A stretch of 35,338 bases of DNA from Candidatus Anaerobiospirillum pullicola (GTDB taxonomy: Bacteria; Pseudomonadota; Gammaproteobacteria; Enterobacterales; Succinivibrionaceae): NCBI GenBank assembly GCA_018884035.1, contig JAHLFE010000217.1, positions 1 through 35,338 of the forward strand, written 5' to 3'. How positions within the stretch are numbered: position 1 is the stretch's first letter; every line of letters starts with the position of its first letter. Shown here one piece after another: positions 1-10,153 of this stretch. The notes under the pieces were generated by a model that did no database searches, was not told where the DNA came from, and saw only the letters and a list, made by a program, of their open reading frames with translations. The position numbers were made by a program, and so were the translations under genes.

Positions 1-123
1 CTCAGAGTTTGGTGGATACCAAAAAGCAGCAGCGCCCTGCGATCAAGCATGGCCCCCCATGTGATGGCGTTTTGCGTGACCAACTTTGGAGTAGTGTTGG
101 TGCCCTATCCACCAAACTCTGAG
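1..123. repeat. Short inverted-repeat element, copy 1
   Basis: The first 18 bases (CTCAGAGTTTGGTGGATA) are the exact reverse complement of 106-123, so this is a 123-bp unit with perfect 18-bp terminal inverted repeats. The interior is closely similar, in opposite orientation, to 27199-27320. No transposase is encoded. Similarity to the second copy continues outward on the right (GAGAGC then CCAAAAAG), so the true end may lie near 130-136; the left end is cut by the window. It behaves like a MITE-type or other dispersed palindromic element. The family was not identified. Confidence 0.8.
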
Positions 124-525
124 GAGAGCCAAAAAGTCACAGCGTACTGCAATCACCTCTGAGGAATTATAAGCAGGTGGGCGTGGACAGGGCATAAGCG
201 CAAGCTTGCGAAAGCAACGCGCAGCCGTCGCCTGCACCAGCGCCCGCACCAGCATTCCCCGAAGCAAGCAGCGGCAAAAGCCCGAGTGAGCCTCTCCCGA
301 CGCAGCCATAAGCTGTCCCCTCCAGCGCAGTCTATGGTAAAGCGCTCATCCATGGCTCCACGGCAGTGACGCTACTGACGCCACTTCTCCGGCAGCGGCA
401 GAGATTGAGCCCTTCCGCTGCTTTGAGATCACCAGTGGGTTGATCTCTTTTGACAAGAGCGTGGGTGCGGGTGGTGGTTTAAGCGCTGGTGCAGCCGTAA
501 CTGCTTCTTTTAAGGCAGCACCAGC
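124..525. other. Intergenic, no gene seen
   Basis: Between repeat copy 1 and the 3' end of the AAA-like gene I see no convincing coding sequence. Short open frames on the minus strand begin in this stretch and run into the repeat; they have no recognisable domain. The only clear structure is the hairpin next to the AAA-like gene stop codon, listed separately. Confidence 0.5.
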
Positions 526-526
526 T
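483..526 (-). terminator. Hairpin at the 3' end of the AAA-like gene
   Basis: GCTGGTGC at 485-492 pairs with GCACCAGC at 518-525. After one T/T mismatch a further 3 bp (GCC/GGC) pair. The stem abuts the stop codon at 526-528 of the minus-strand gene. There is no run of U after the stem, so it may be a processing or Rho-assisted 3' end instead of a classical intrinsic terminator. Confidence 0.4.
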
Positions 527-3500
527 TAATTTTGTGCAGGCTCCGTCACCGAGAACAAGCGCGCCAACACAATACGGCAGACGTCACGGTTGACGTAGCA
601 GATAATGGCGATCTTACGCACCCGTAAGTGCTTAATGTGCTCATAGTGCACGCCAAAAGCGTTTTCCAGTGGCGTCTGCGCCTCACGTAAGCGCTGGCAC
701 ACCTGCGCTAAAGCCAATGGCACCGCCCCTAAAGTACGCACCACCTCAATCTCAAGAACGATTGCCTCTTTATTGTTCACCACAAAGGTAATGTTCTGGT
801 GCTCTGGCGAGTAAAACTCAGGGCAGTACGGAATCAGCTCGGGCTTAAGGTTAAAGCCCATCTTCTGCGCATGCTCTAAGGCTAAGGCCGCCGCTAGGAT
901 GTCAGGCCGTGGAGCCACAATCGGACGCGTCGAAATGCGCAGCACATAGCTGCTCATCATCGACTCTTCCATATTGAGCGCAAACCACATTGCAAAGAGC
1001 TGACAGAGCAGCGCCGGAGTGATCTCCGTGGTCACCAAAATGGTAAATGACTCCAAAATGGCGTTGAGAAACTTCAGCAACTGCTGCATGTCAAACTTGG
1101 CCATGAAATCCTGATCGCGGATCTGATGCAGAGTTGCGTCCCACGCCTCAAGGTACTTTTCATTATGAAAGAAGCTACGCATCATCACGTAGCGCAGCGT
1201 GAGGCGGCTCTCATCATTGTGCACATAAGCGCGCAGATACTTGTTCTGCTCACGACGCATGCGGACATAGCCTAAAGCCGCGAGCATCTGGTAGAGATTG
1301 AGCTCACCATAGCCCAGTTGCGTCAGCTCCCGCTCATGCGGCCGGTTCTCCAGCAGTTGCACCTTAGCGCCCATCGCCATATAAAAAGCACGGGCTTGCA
1401 TCAGCACTTCTTCTCTGGACTCAACGGCCATGACCCCAATGGCATGCTCAAGCTGCTCTGGCGACAGGTGCATCAGCGTACTTTCAGCAGCCGTCACCTT
1501 AGGCGTGCCGCCACTATCGGCCATCTGCTTTGCCTCGGCGGTCATGTCCACTTCATGAGCGAGGCTTTGCTGTAAGGCCTTATTGAGCGCATCGTCTTCA
1601 GCTTGATAGCGCTGCAGTCTATCCTGAGCCGCATCATTGGCCGCTGTAGCAGCAGAAGCAGCTGAGGTTGCGGCCTCGGGCACAGACGGCGCTGGCGCTG
1701 TAGTCGCAGCAGCAGCCTCCTTGCTCGCAGCGCTGGCTTTCTTAGTACGGGCTTTACGGCCACGGCCTGTGCCTTTTTTGGCCTTATCCCCGTCCTCACT
1801 CTTCAGCGTAATTGGTTGATAGACGCCATTAGCGTCGACACTCAGCGCCTCACGCAGCTCGACGTACATTAAAGCGGCGGAAATGGTGCTGTTAATCATG
1901 GTCAAACAGCTAATAGCAGCGGTATACGCCGTTGTCACCGTTTGCTCTAGAGAGAGCTGTTGCCGCGTCTTTTCACTTAAGGCGACATTCTCCTGCATCT
2001 GGTGCTGGGCCGAGGAGTGCTGAGCGGCGATCTCACTCAAGATCTCAAAAAGATACTGGTTATGAGCCTCCGGCTCTTCTGAGACCGAGGTGCTCACCAA
2101 CACCTCTTCCTCTTGGCCCTTTTCCGCATGCGTTCTTCTCTGCTCCGCCGCTTGTTGCTCCGCATGGCGCTCCTCGAGCATGGTGGCAATTTGCGCCATG
2201 CGTGCTTGCTGCATCTTTTCTAAGCGCTGGAGGGGATCAGCATTAGCAGCAAACTGGTCCCGTGCTTGCTGCAACAGATCCATGCGGTGCTGCATTTCAG
2301 GGCTTAAATCAGTAATACCGGTCTCGACGCGATCATGAGGCGCGTCTGTGTCCTCACTTGCTTCATGTAAAGCGTCGAGGTTAGCGATATCGCTTAAGCT
2401 CTCTGGCTTGCGCGCTTGCGCCCACACGTAAATCTGATCACGTAAACCACGCGAGAGGGCACTGATCTGCACTGGAGCTTTCTGCTGCTTTTGTGCTTGC
2501 TCCTGTTGGATCTGCTCTTGACGCTGGACGACATCGTCCTTAATGCTCAAAGCCGTGAGCTGCTCATGGTTGATGGCCACCCCGTCCTTGATCTGCTCAC
2601 TTTGCTTTACCGAGTAAGGAGTCTTGACGGCAAGTGGGTCGATGCTGGCCGCAGCCGTTGGTTTAGCCTCGCCTACAGGAGCTGGCAGCAGCGACGACGC
2701 GCCCGACTGGTCTGACATGGCCTGTTGCTGCTGCTGTTGCTGTTGCTGCTCTTTCTGCTTTTTCTTGTGCACAGCCAACTCAAGCACCAAGATGCTGCGC
2801 AGTTCGTCTTCGTACTGCTCAAGAATGCTTTTTTCTTCGTCAGTGAGCGGGGTGGTTTTCTGCTTGTTTTTAAAGTAGTTCACCACTGACTCATAATTCA
2901 TCTTTTGATGACGGATTTCGCTATCGTTGATAGGCTCAACGCGATTTTCCGCAAAAAACTGCTTGGCCGTTTCGATATCAAAACCTTTAGGCTTGGCCTC
3001 TTGCTCTTGATCCTCATGGGTCGCCTCGATCATGCGCTTGCTGGCTCCTAAAGCCTGCAACACCGTCTCCGTGATCACATTAGAGGGAATCACACCACGG
3101 CAGCGATAGTAGTCCAAGAGATCACTATAACGCGCAGAGTAGGTAAAGCCATTCACGCGCAACAGCTCAGCAGCAACTGGTAACGAGGAAAGATCCACCA
3201 ATGGCAGATATGGGCTTACGGCGTAAGGGAAGGCAATGAGGTCGTGCTCACCTGTCCATGGCTTCTTATCGTAGGCACAATTTGGGTACACCACAGGCTG
3301 GAAGTCAGTAACATCACCATCGCGCACATGGAAAACAGCCTTGCTGACATCAAGATCGTAGACACGGCGTCCTTGATTCTCCGCTACCGTTTCTAATACC
3401 GGCTTTACTGGCAGAGCTGGAATGGTGTACTCGTCATAATGCCACTCTTGGCGCTGTACCAGCCAGCCGCGATTGTTTGCCAGCTCCGCCATGCGCTCAA

Positions 3501-5454
3501 GGAAGGTACGGAGGTTAAGGCGTGCACCGTACATGAGGTAGCGCATCATTGGCTGGTAATCGTTAGACCAAAAAGTCACGCGCTCGTAGCCTGGGTTGCG
3601 CAGGTAGAGGATCACCGAGACAGGGTTTAAGACCTCTGTTTGGCCATGATCAAAGCTATAGCCGCCATACTGCCGCTTTAAAGTCTCGGCAATCTTTTCC
3701 TTCGTCAGGTATGGACGCGAACTATCACCGGTGAGCCATGCCTGATCACCGTTAGCTAGCCACTGGGTGTGCTCAATCCAGTAGTAGAGACGACGCATCA
3801 CGTCATCGAGCGTAAAGCCAAAGTAACTGCCAGCAGTAGTGCAGCTAAAACGATGGCTAATAGGCAGCGGCGAGCTGCGCAGAGGTAAACGCGGATTGAC
3901 AAATTGCGTCACCGGCATGATTGCCGTGATCACAATGCGCACAAAGGCCGAGCGATAGCGGTTAATGACCGTCAGCAGCGCGTTAATAAACTTGGAGCGC
4001 TGGTTAAACTGCTCCCAATTGGAGAGGCACTCCCACAACGGGCTATCGATGTTGTCAATTAAGAGCACACGCGAGTGCTGAGCACAGGCCCGCAAGAGCT
4101 GGGAAATTTGCACCAGCGCAGTACGCTCGGGAGCCCAGCTGGAGATATGGGCAAAGCTCTCATCTAAGCCGGTGAGATCGGTAAAGGCGGCCATATCATC
4201 GACTGTAGAGCCGACACCTAAGATCTCTTTTAAAGATTCGCCGCTGGCGATTTTTTCGATCTTCTCTTTAAGATCCAGCTCTTCTGAGGTCAGTAAGCTG
4301 GCCGCAGCCGCTGCTGCTACCTCATCGTCACTAAAGAGCGGGCTTTGCAGCAGGTCGCTATGCTCTTGCAAGTCCTCAATCTTTAAGCCCAATTTTTTCA
4401 GCTCGACGGCAAATTCTGGCGTAAAGAGGACGGCAGGGCGCTCTTGCCACAGCTTACTTTGCAGCTGCTGAATCTTGTGGCGTGCGACATTGGCCGCTTG
4501 GGCGGCAGTAAGCTTGGTGCACTCGCGGTAGAAGAGGTTAAAGATACGGGTGGCAAAAGGCAACTTAGCCTCTGGCTTAGGCTGGTCAAGATCAGCCAGA
4601 GCCTCAGGCTCGTCTTGTTTCATTTGCCGAAAGGACTCGCGCATTTGCTCGTAGGCATTGCTTTGCTCAACAGGCATCACCAAGGCGGTGTCGTTCATCG
4701 GCAAAGAGCTCATGCTAGCGCAGACGAGGCTATCTGTGGCGGAGCAAGCGCCTTCATGGCGTGGCGCAAAAGGCCATTTCTCGTAATTGAGAGCCTGCCC
4801 AAAGTCAATACGCAAGACAGTGGTTGGCTCTTGCTGCCAGTCCCAGTTGTCCTCTAAATAGGTGTCCTTAAAAAGTTCGTGGCGGCCCTCATAGAGGCAT
4901 TGCAGCAGGTCTAAGAACGAAGTCTTACCAAAGCCCTGCGGACGCAGAATATAGTCGCAGCCGTTAGGCTCTTGCAGCCACTCCTTTAAGAGACTGGTCT
5001 TGTCGACAAAGAACGAAGAGTTACGCAACAAAAAGAAGCGTACAGCGGCGACATCACCCGTGTTTTCTGGCAGGTGTTGCTGTAAATAGTACGACTGTAA
5101 GGCGTAAAGGTTAAAAGGTGACTTGCGGTTCTCATCGACGAGCTGTGGTAAGTGCTGGATCAGCGCATCATCGACGTTGCGCACCACGGGAACAAAGATC
5201 GGGTTAGGATCGTCCTTTACCTTTTTAACATTGAGGTCATCTGGCGTGACGTGAGGACTCTGCTCCATTGGCACCAGATAAGGCAGCAGACGCAGCGATC
5301 CCGTATAGCCTAAGGAAGGTAAGTCAGGGGCAGCTGGGGAAGATGACGTCGGATCGTGTGGGGTTGCTTCCTCGTTGATTTCCATGGCCAAGGAAACGAC
5401 GTCCTGATCTTGGCGATTGATATCATCGTGCTGATCGTGTGACGACGAGCTCAT
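526..5454 (-). CDS. Giant AAA-ATPase-like / PD-(D/E)XK nuclease-like protein
   Basis: The 1642-residue protein matches the AAA-ATPase-like family with a C-terminal DUF1703-type nuclease fold, whose members are usually about 500-600 residues. Visible in order: FVDKT (149-153), a P-loop-like RPQGFGKTSF (171-180), a Walker B-like LLIDNIDSPL (464-473), the fGFT segment (545-548), YGGYSF...NPVSV (596-614), and a C-terminal D1518 and E1568-x-E1570 in the position of the PD...ExK nuclease core. The usual LIDEYD Glu is Asn, and the ExK Lys is Glu. About 150 residues are inserted before Walker B, and roughly 815-1330 is a Gln/Ala-rich, coiled-coil-prone insert with a polyQ run (903-911) and a basic GRGRK patch near 1230. 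The start is preceded by GGGTAGGT. No adjacent gene belongs to it. Function is unknown; proposed roles for this family (mobile-element or defence-linked) are unproven. Confidence 0.8.
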   Translation of the reverse strand: MSSSSHDQHDDINRQDQDVVSLAMEINEEATPHDPTSSSPAAPDLPSLGYTGSLRLLPYLVPMEQSPHVTPDDLNVKKVKDDPNPIFVPVVRNVDDALIQHLPQLVDENRKSPFNLYALQSYYLQQHLPENTGDVAAVRFFLLRNSSFFVDKTSLLKEWLQEPNGCDYILRPQGFGKTSFLDLLQCLYEGRHELFKDTYLEDNWDWQQEPTTVLRIDFGQALNYEKWPFAPRHEGACSATDSLVCASMSSLPMNDTALVMPVEQSNAYEQMRESFRQMKQDEPEALADLDQPKPEAKLPFATRIFNLFYRECTKLTAAQAANVARHKIQQLQSKLWQERPAVLFTPEFAVELKKLGLKIEDLQEHSDLLQSPLFSDDEVAAAAAASLLTSEELDLKEKIEKIASGESLKEILGVGSTVDDMAAFTDLTGLDESFAHISSWAPERTALVQISQLLRACAQHSRVLLIDNIDSPLWECLSNWEQFNQRSKFINALLTVINRYRSAFVRIVITAIMPVTQFVNPRLPLRSSPLPISHRFSCTTAGSYFGFTLDDVMRRLYYWIEHTQWLANGDQAWLTGDSSRPYLTKEKIAETLKRQYGGYSFDHGQTEVLNPVSVILYLRNPGYERVTFWSNDYQPMMRYLMYGARLNLRTFLERMAELANNRGWLVQRQEWHYDEYTIPALPVKPVLETVAENQGRRVYDLDVSKAVFHVRDGDVTDFQPVVYPNCAYDKKPWTGEHDLIAFPYAVSPYLPLVDLSSLPVAAELLRVNGFTYSARYSDLLDYYRCRGVIPSNVITETVLQALGASKRMIEATHEDQEQEAKPKGFDIETAKQFFAENRVEPINDSEIRHQKMNYESVVNYFKNKQKTTPLTDEEKSILEQYEDELRSILVLELAVHKKKQKEQQQQQQQQQAMSDQSGASSLLPAPVGEAKPTAAASIDPLAVKTPYSVKQSEQIKDGVAINHEQLTALSIKDDVVQRQEQIQQEQAQKQQKAPVQISALSRGLRDQIYVWAQARKPESLSDIANLDALHEASEDTDAPHDRVETGITDLSPEMQHRMDLLQQARDQFAANADPLQRLEKMQQARMAQIATMLEERHAEQQAAEQRRTHAEKGQEEEVLVSTSVSEEPEAHNQYLFEILSEIAAQHSSAQHQMQENVALSEKTRQQLSLEQTVTTAYTAAISCLTMINSTISAALMYVELREALSVDANGVYQPITLKSEDGDKAKKGTGRGRKARTKKASAASKEAAAATTAPAPSVPEAATSAASAATAANDAAQDRLQRYQAEDDALNKALQQSLAHEVDMTAEAKQMADSGGTPKVTAAESTLMHLSPEQLEHAIGVMAVESREEVLMQARAFYMAMGAKVQLLENRPHERELTQLGYGELNLYQMLAALGYVRMRREQNKYLRAYVHNDESRLTLRYVMMRSFFHNEKYLEAWDATLHQIRDQDFMAKFDMQQLLKFLNAILESFTILVTTEITPALLCQLFAMWFALNMEESMMSSYVLRISTRPIVAPRPDILAAALALEHAQKMGFNLKPELIPYCPEFYSPEHQNITFVVNNKEAIVLEIEVVRTLGAVPLALAQVCQRLREAQTPLENAFGVHYEHIKHLRVRKIAIICYVNRDVCRIVLARLFSVTEPAQN

Positions 5455-5596
5455 ACCTACCCCATAACACCAACAAAGAGACCATTGCTTGTTGTGAGCT
5501 ACAAAGGAGCAGCATCACAGCCTAAGAACTAAGAGAGCAAAGCCACAGCAACTAAGCCATTTGACTGAAGCAACGTAAAGCAGCCCCCTACCACAG

Positions 5597-5645
5597 CAGC
5601 AGTAGCAGCAAGCAGCAGCAGCAGTAGCAGCAAGCAGCAGCAAGT
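5597..5645. repeat. CAG/AGC trinucleotide tract
   Basis: An interrupted run of CAGCAG, TAGCAG and AAGCAG units lies about 140 bp upstream of the AAA-like gene start. It is a simple-sequence tract outside any supported gene. Confidence 0.8.
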
Positions 5646-6955
5646 GCTAACGCCACATTGGCGGCACTAGGCAAAAGCGCAAAGTGCAGTGCACTCTACT
5701 CCGCACCCAAGCTGCTTGAGACGCTCGCTTTGTGGTAAGTGTGGTAGCACTTACTGCGGCATCCTCTGCTAACCTCTGTTAAGAGGCACAGCTATCACCC
5801 AGCAAGATAATACCTGAGACTACCGGATAGCGGCCCTCTGTGCAGACAGAGGAACTCTCTGGCTCATTACCACCATTAGAGAGCACAGTGGGCAGTGCAG
5901 CTGCGGCATCAGGGCGTCAATAAGCGACCATGAGGAAATCCTGCTGGCGTGCAACCTTACAGCGCCCGCCCCCCTGCAAGCAGCCTCTACCCAAGATGAG
6001 AGCCTACTCCGAACCGTGAGCGCAAAGCGCAGCCACAGAGAGTGCGTATGATCAGTTAAAAGCGCAGAAAGAGGCAGTAAGCGAAGCTCGCCGCAGCAAC
6101 ATAGCAACAGCAAGTACGCACTCTTGATGGTAAACACCTACTTAGTGCAGCTTTACTCTTAGCAAAAGTGGTCTCTGCAAGCAGAAACAGACTCTTACAG
6201 TAGCGGACAACAGCAAGGAGAGCTTACCTCAGTCTGATCCCACTCAAGAGCGGGAGCAGCGATAAGTGCAGCTTACCGCTGCCGCAAAAGCGCCCTCATT
6301 ATGGCATGTTTAGGGATCTTTGAGCAAAATACCCGTGGTCTTGTTGCAAAAGCCCCTCACACAGAGGGAGATCATGGTGCATGGTAGTGCATGCTATTGC
6401 GGGGCAAAAGGGCAGAGATATGCTCTTGACTCTGCAGTGGCCCGCTAAGGCAAAGGACAAAGACGACAGAGGTGGCTACGGAGCTTATGCGCGTAAGTGG
6501 AGATAAGCGGCGTCACAACAATTGAGGCGGCCACCTAAGATTATGAAGATTATGGTTGTACCCAGCGGCAGTAACCGCTTGGCGGCAGTAAGCGCAAAAG
6601 CCCATGATAGCAGCGTGAGCAGGAGATTAGGCTCCAGCAAAGCCAACTCGGCGAACGCGCCCGCAAAAGAGCCCCCACTATACTTTTAGGTGGCTAACAT
6701 AAAATGCCCTAACCACGGCTTACCTCAAGGTGTGAGGTTACGCTTTGGTATCAACCAACCTTTGCGTAGAGCGCAAAGATTAGGGCAAACAACATTAGAG
6801 CCCCAGAGCAATGCCTACCTAACTGCAACACCCACGCTAAAGTAAAGCCGCTCAGCGCCAGCTAAATTAGCTTTAGGCGCGATCCTACAGCACGCTGACG
6901 GGCAGCAAGATGATTCTGCTGCTCATGATGATAAGGCTGCTTACTACCTCCAAAA

Positions 6956-6993
6956 CAAAAAGAGGCGGCTGCAAACGCTACAACCACCTCTTT
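6956..6993 (-). terminator. Intrinsic terminator of the chemotaxis gene
   Basis: On the minus strand AAAGAGGTGG pairs with CCGCCTCTTT (10 bp, one G-U), followed by a U-rich tail (TTTTTGTTTT). The stem begins 26 bases past the stop codon of the gene ending at 7020. Confidence 0.85.
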
Positions 6994-7019
6994 TGTCAAC
7001 ATCAGGAACAAGGCTCAGC

Positions 7020-8627
7020 TTAGAGCTTAAAGTTGCTCATCTTGAGCTGCAGCTGATCAATGCCCTTGGTGCAATCTTGCAGCGAAGACGTAGTTGTCTG
7101 TGCGACCTGTGCCACCTCTTGGGCGATGCTGCTTAGCGACTGCATGTGTTGGGAGATCTCAGCAGTAGCCGTCGATTGCTCCTCTACCGCAGCAGCGATC
7201 TGGGTGATTTGCGTATCCACCTCATTGACGTGACTCAAAATCTCACCAAAGACATCCTCAAGGCTGGACGTCTCTTTGGCGATGCTCTCCATATCAGACA
7301 TGGAGCGCTCCATTGACTGGGTAGCCTGATTGGCGTCCTTTTCGATCAACGAGACCATTTGCACAATCTCATTGGTCGAGGAGCTGGTACGACTGGCAAG
7401 AGCGCGCACCTCATCTGCCACCACCGCAAAGCCACGACCGGCCTCACCGGCACGTGCCGCCTCAATAGCCGCGTTTAAGGCCAGTAAGTTAGTCTGCGAG
7501 GCAATCTCATCAATAGTCCCCACAATCGAGGAGATGCTGCGCGACTGGTTAATCATGGTCGCAATCTGCTTGCTGTCGTTCTTGGTCTGATCAGACTGCT
7601 GATTGATGTCAGCAATGGTGCCCTTTGCTTTAACGATACCCTCGGAGGTGATATCACGCGACTGACCAGAGAGCGTGGTAGCTTGCTCACAACTAGCGGC
7701 AATCTCACGGGTAGTGGAAACCATTTCGTCAGAAGAGGCAGCCACCGTTAAGGCACGCGACTCAGCATCCTTAGCATTTTGCGAGAGCTTTTCCATGTCA
7801 TTAACCATGGTATTCATGGCCTTTTGCGAGGCATTGCTCACGGCAAAGATCTCACTGATGACCTCATTGAGCTTTAAGCGCAGGCTCTCCATGACTTTGG
7901 CCAAGCGGCCAAACTCATCGTAATAGTCCATCTCCAGTGGAGTATTGAGATCTTGCTGCTCTAAGCGCTTGACGCCCTCACCAATGAGGTAGATAGCCTT
8001 TTTGCAGTACGAGGCAGTAAGCGTGGCGATCAGCAAGGAGATGACGACAGAGATCGCGGCCACAATGCTCACTAAAAACATTGGGGCAACAGAAGCAGCG
8101 TCTTCAGCATGGCCTAAGACCTCATCAATCTGTGCGGCACGCACTTTATTGACATTGGAGGTAGAACGGGAGAAGAGGAGAATCAGCTCATTGACGTAGA
8201 CCTTAGTAGCCTCCTCAACATTGCCTTGCATTACTAAGGGCTTGACCTTGTCATTAAAGATCGCAATGATTTGCTCAGAGCTGTCTTTAACGGCGCCGAT
8301 CTCGGTAGGAAAACGCGCCATTTGCAAGTTATCTGAGTATTGCTTTAAGGATTTGAGACTGGATTCGGCAGCAGGCAGGACGGTAGGTGTGTTTTGGTAG
8401 TCGTTGATGAAGATGAGGATATCTTCTTCCGTTTGGAGGGTAGCCACCAACGCCTTTTCCACGCGCTGATAGCGCTCAGCTAACGTCCAATGGAAGAAGT
8501 CAGCGACATTGCGGTAATTCTGCATTGACCACAGCGCGCTGATGGTAATGATTAAGGTGAACAGGATAACCAAAGCAAAGCTCAAGACGAGCTTAGTGCG
8601 CAGTGATAAAGCCAGATACCAGTGCAT
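7020..8627 (-). CDS. Methyl-accepting chemotaxis protein
   Basis: This 535-residue membrane chemoreceptor would control CheA kinase activity in response to a ligand. Layout: TM1 about 11-33, a periplasmic helical-bundle-type sensor about 34-180, TM2 about 183-206, HAMP about 207-260, then a long cytoplasmic coiled coil. The conserved hairpin tip is intact: [18 protein letters not shown] (378-395) followed by [15 protein letters not shown]. Membrane topology and domain order are typical of MCPs. No CheR/CheB-tethering NWETF-type C-terminal pentapeptide is present; the protein ends SNFKL. It stands alone, with no che or fla genes nearby, so the ligand cannot be inferred. The ATG is preceded by GGGA at about 10 bases. 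Confidence 0.95.
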   Translation of the reverse strand: MHWYLALSLRTKLVLSFALVILFTLIITISALWSMQNYRNVADFFHWTLAERYQRVEKALVATLQTEEDILIFINDYQNTPTVLPAAESSLKSLKQYSDNLQMARFPTEIGAVKDSSEQIIAIFNDKVKPLVMQGNVEEATKVYVNELILLFSRSTSNVNKVRAAQIDEVLGHAEDAASVAPMFLVSIVAAISVVISLLIATLTASYCKKAIYLIGEGVKRLEQQDLNTPLEMDYYDEFGRLAKVMESLRLKLNEVISEIFAVSNASQKAMNTMVNDMEKLSQNAKDAESRALTVAASSDEMVSTTREIAASCEQATTLSGQSRDITSEGIVKAKGTIADINQQSDQTKNDSKQIATMINQSRSISSIVGTIDEIASQTNLLALNAAIEAARAGEAGRGFAVVADEVRALASRTSSSTNEIVQMVSLIEKDANQATQSMERSMSDMESIAKETSSLEDVFGEILSHVNEVDTQITQIAAAVEEQSTATAEISQHMQSLSSIAQEVAQVAQTTTSSLQDCTKGIDQLQLKMSNFKL

Positions 8628-10153
8628 GTGCTTTTGTCCCTTTTATGACCTTGGCACGGAGCGCCCTTACCAAGGGAGAGCTTCGTGAACAACCTCGGAG
8701 GCAAAAGCGCAAAATCTCGACATGATATAAACCTGCTCTCCTGCTGTGTTACGAAACAAATCCGCACACAAGTGCACAGAAGTGTCTCTCGCAGGTTTAT
8801 AGGGTGCCCTTGAGATCACAGGGTTTAGATCCCAAGAACTATGTTTTTTGCTGAATGATCCCCGTTATCGCACAGCAACAGAGCATTACCTCTTCCTTTT
8901 GCAGCATGCATGCTAACAACAACTGTGGTGTGTATAACTTGTCACAAAGGGGGCACTCTTGATACTAAGAGCGCTCGCGCCATGGCGCTTACGCATGCTT
9001 AGTTTGTGGTTCCCCACCAAGATCGGGCTAAGTCCCTCTTGCTGGCCAAAATACGGGCTTTATAGGTATCCACGCTCCTAGTTAAACACCCTTGTCTCGT
9101 AGCCACAGCGCAGGCACTATTGAAACCTAACATGTAAGTGAAGTCTAGATAAAGGCAGAAGGTGCTTGGAGCGGCCGTGGTGTAACGTGGAGGAGAGTGG
9201 TAGAGCGTGGTGAAACAGTTACGGCGCGAGTATTGTCGAGTATATGACACACCGCACCACAGCAGCGCGCGGCCCCCTACACACGAGCAATATGGCCTTT
9301 ATGCCCCCCGCTAACATACCCCCACCATATCTTTATGGTGCTCATAGTGTGCGTCTCTGGCCCTTGGTGTTTGGTGGTTAGTGCTGCAAGAGGCAGCTAT
9401 AGCGTTTACAAGCTGGTGTTGCGCATCTTAATCACCCTAAGGCATGAGATTGCTGCTACTGCTAGGAGTTGCGCGGGTCTCTCTTAGGTTCGCTGGTATG
9501 GCATTTATGGGGTGGAGTGAGGGGAAGTGAGTAAGGGTGTGCCGAGTACACAGACAAAAGGTGGTACAGGGGATAGCTGCTAATGGTGGCCTCGCTGGCC
9601 TGCTACTGAGGTCAAGGTAAGCTTGGTAACCTGCTACTTGCGGTAATAAATGCGCGGTTTGTCGTGACAAAAGCACAGAAGCTCACCTTTGAAATGCCGC
9701 AAGTGAGCGCCATGGATCCAGCGCCAAGGAGCCACATTGTCCCCCCTACTCCTAAGAGCGGACGTGTACAGGGCCGCAGCTGCTAATGATGATGATGCCG
9801 ATGCTGACGCCGGTGTTACCAGCGAGCTCTGCTGTTGTGCTGGTAGTAGAGATGGCGCCTATAGCGGTGCTGCAGCTAATGCAGGCTCTCAAGGCAATGG
9901 AGGTTGTCTCTTATGAGGTACCAACAGCGCCGCTGAGCACAAGCAGCGCGAGCAGGCGCAATGCGCAGAAGTACAGAGCGTGATGCCTCTTCTCAGAGTA
10001 GCCGTAAAGACCGAGCAGCCACAACGTAGCAGCACAATGACACGCAACACACAGGCATGACGCTTGGCGGGACAGAGCTACAGCAAAGGCCACGTAGCGG
10101 GCCAGACGCTAAGCTTCCCCCTACTTTACAACTGCAAGGCTACAGCTGAAAAG
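8628..10153. other. Long intergenic region (1.5 kb)
   Basis: No gene is supported between the chemotaxis gene and tadA. Small palindromes are present, for example GCGCCATGGCGC (8977-8988) and a perfect 7-bp hairpin CACCATA/TATGGTG (9323-9340). I looked for a sigma-28-type promoter upstream of the chemotaxis gene and found no good match to both boxes. Confidence 0.45.

Larger units (their letters stand above)
5455..7019. other. Long intergenic region (1.56 kb)
   Basis: No gene is supported. Open frames here are short, and compositionally like random sequence. Contents: a CAG/AGC-rich trinucleotide tract (5597-5645), a 10-bp hairpin with one mismatch at 6256-6282 (GCAGCG/CGCTGC plus TAAG/CTTA), a 6-bp hairpin at 6723-6739, and the terminator of the chemotaxis gene at the right edge. 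The promoter of the AAA-like gene should lie near 5460-5560, but I cannot place it. Confidence 0.5.

Noticed and set aside
8628-8900. Sigma-28 (FliA) promoter for the chemotaxis gene
   Set aside because: TTATCG at about 8868 resembles a -10 in reverse, but the matching -35 is missing.
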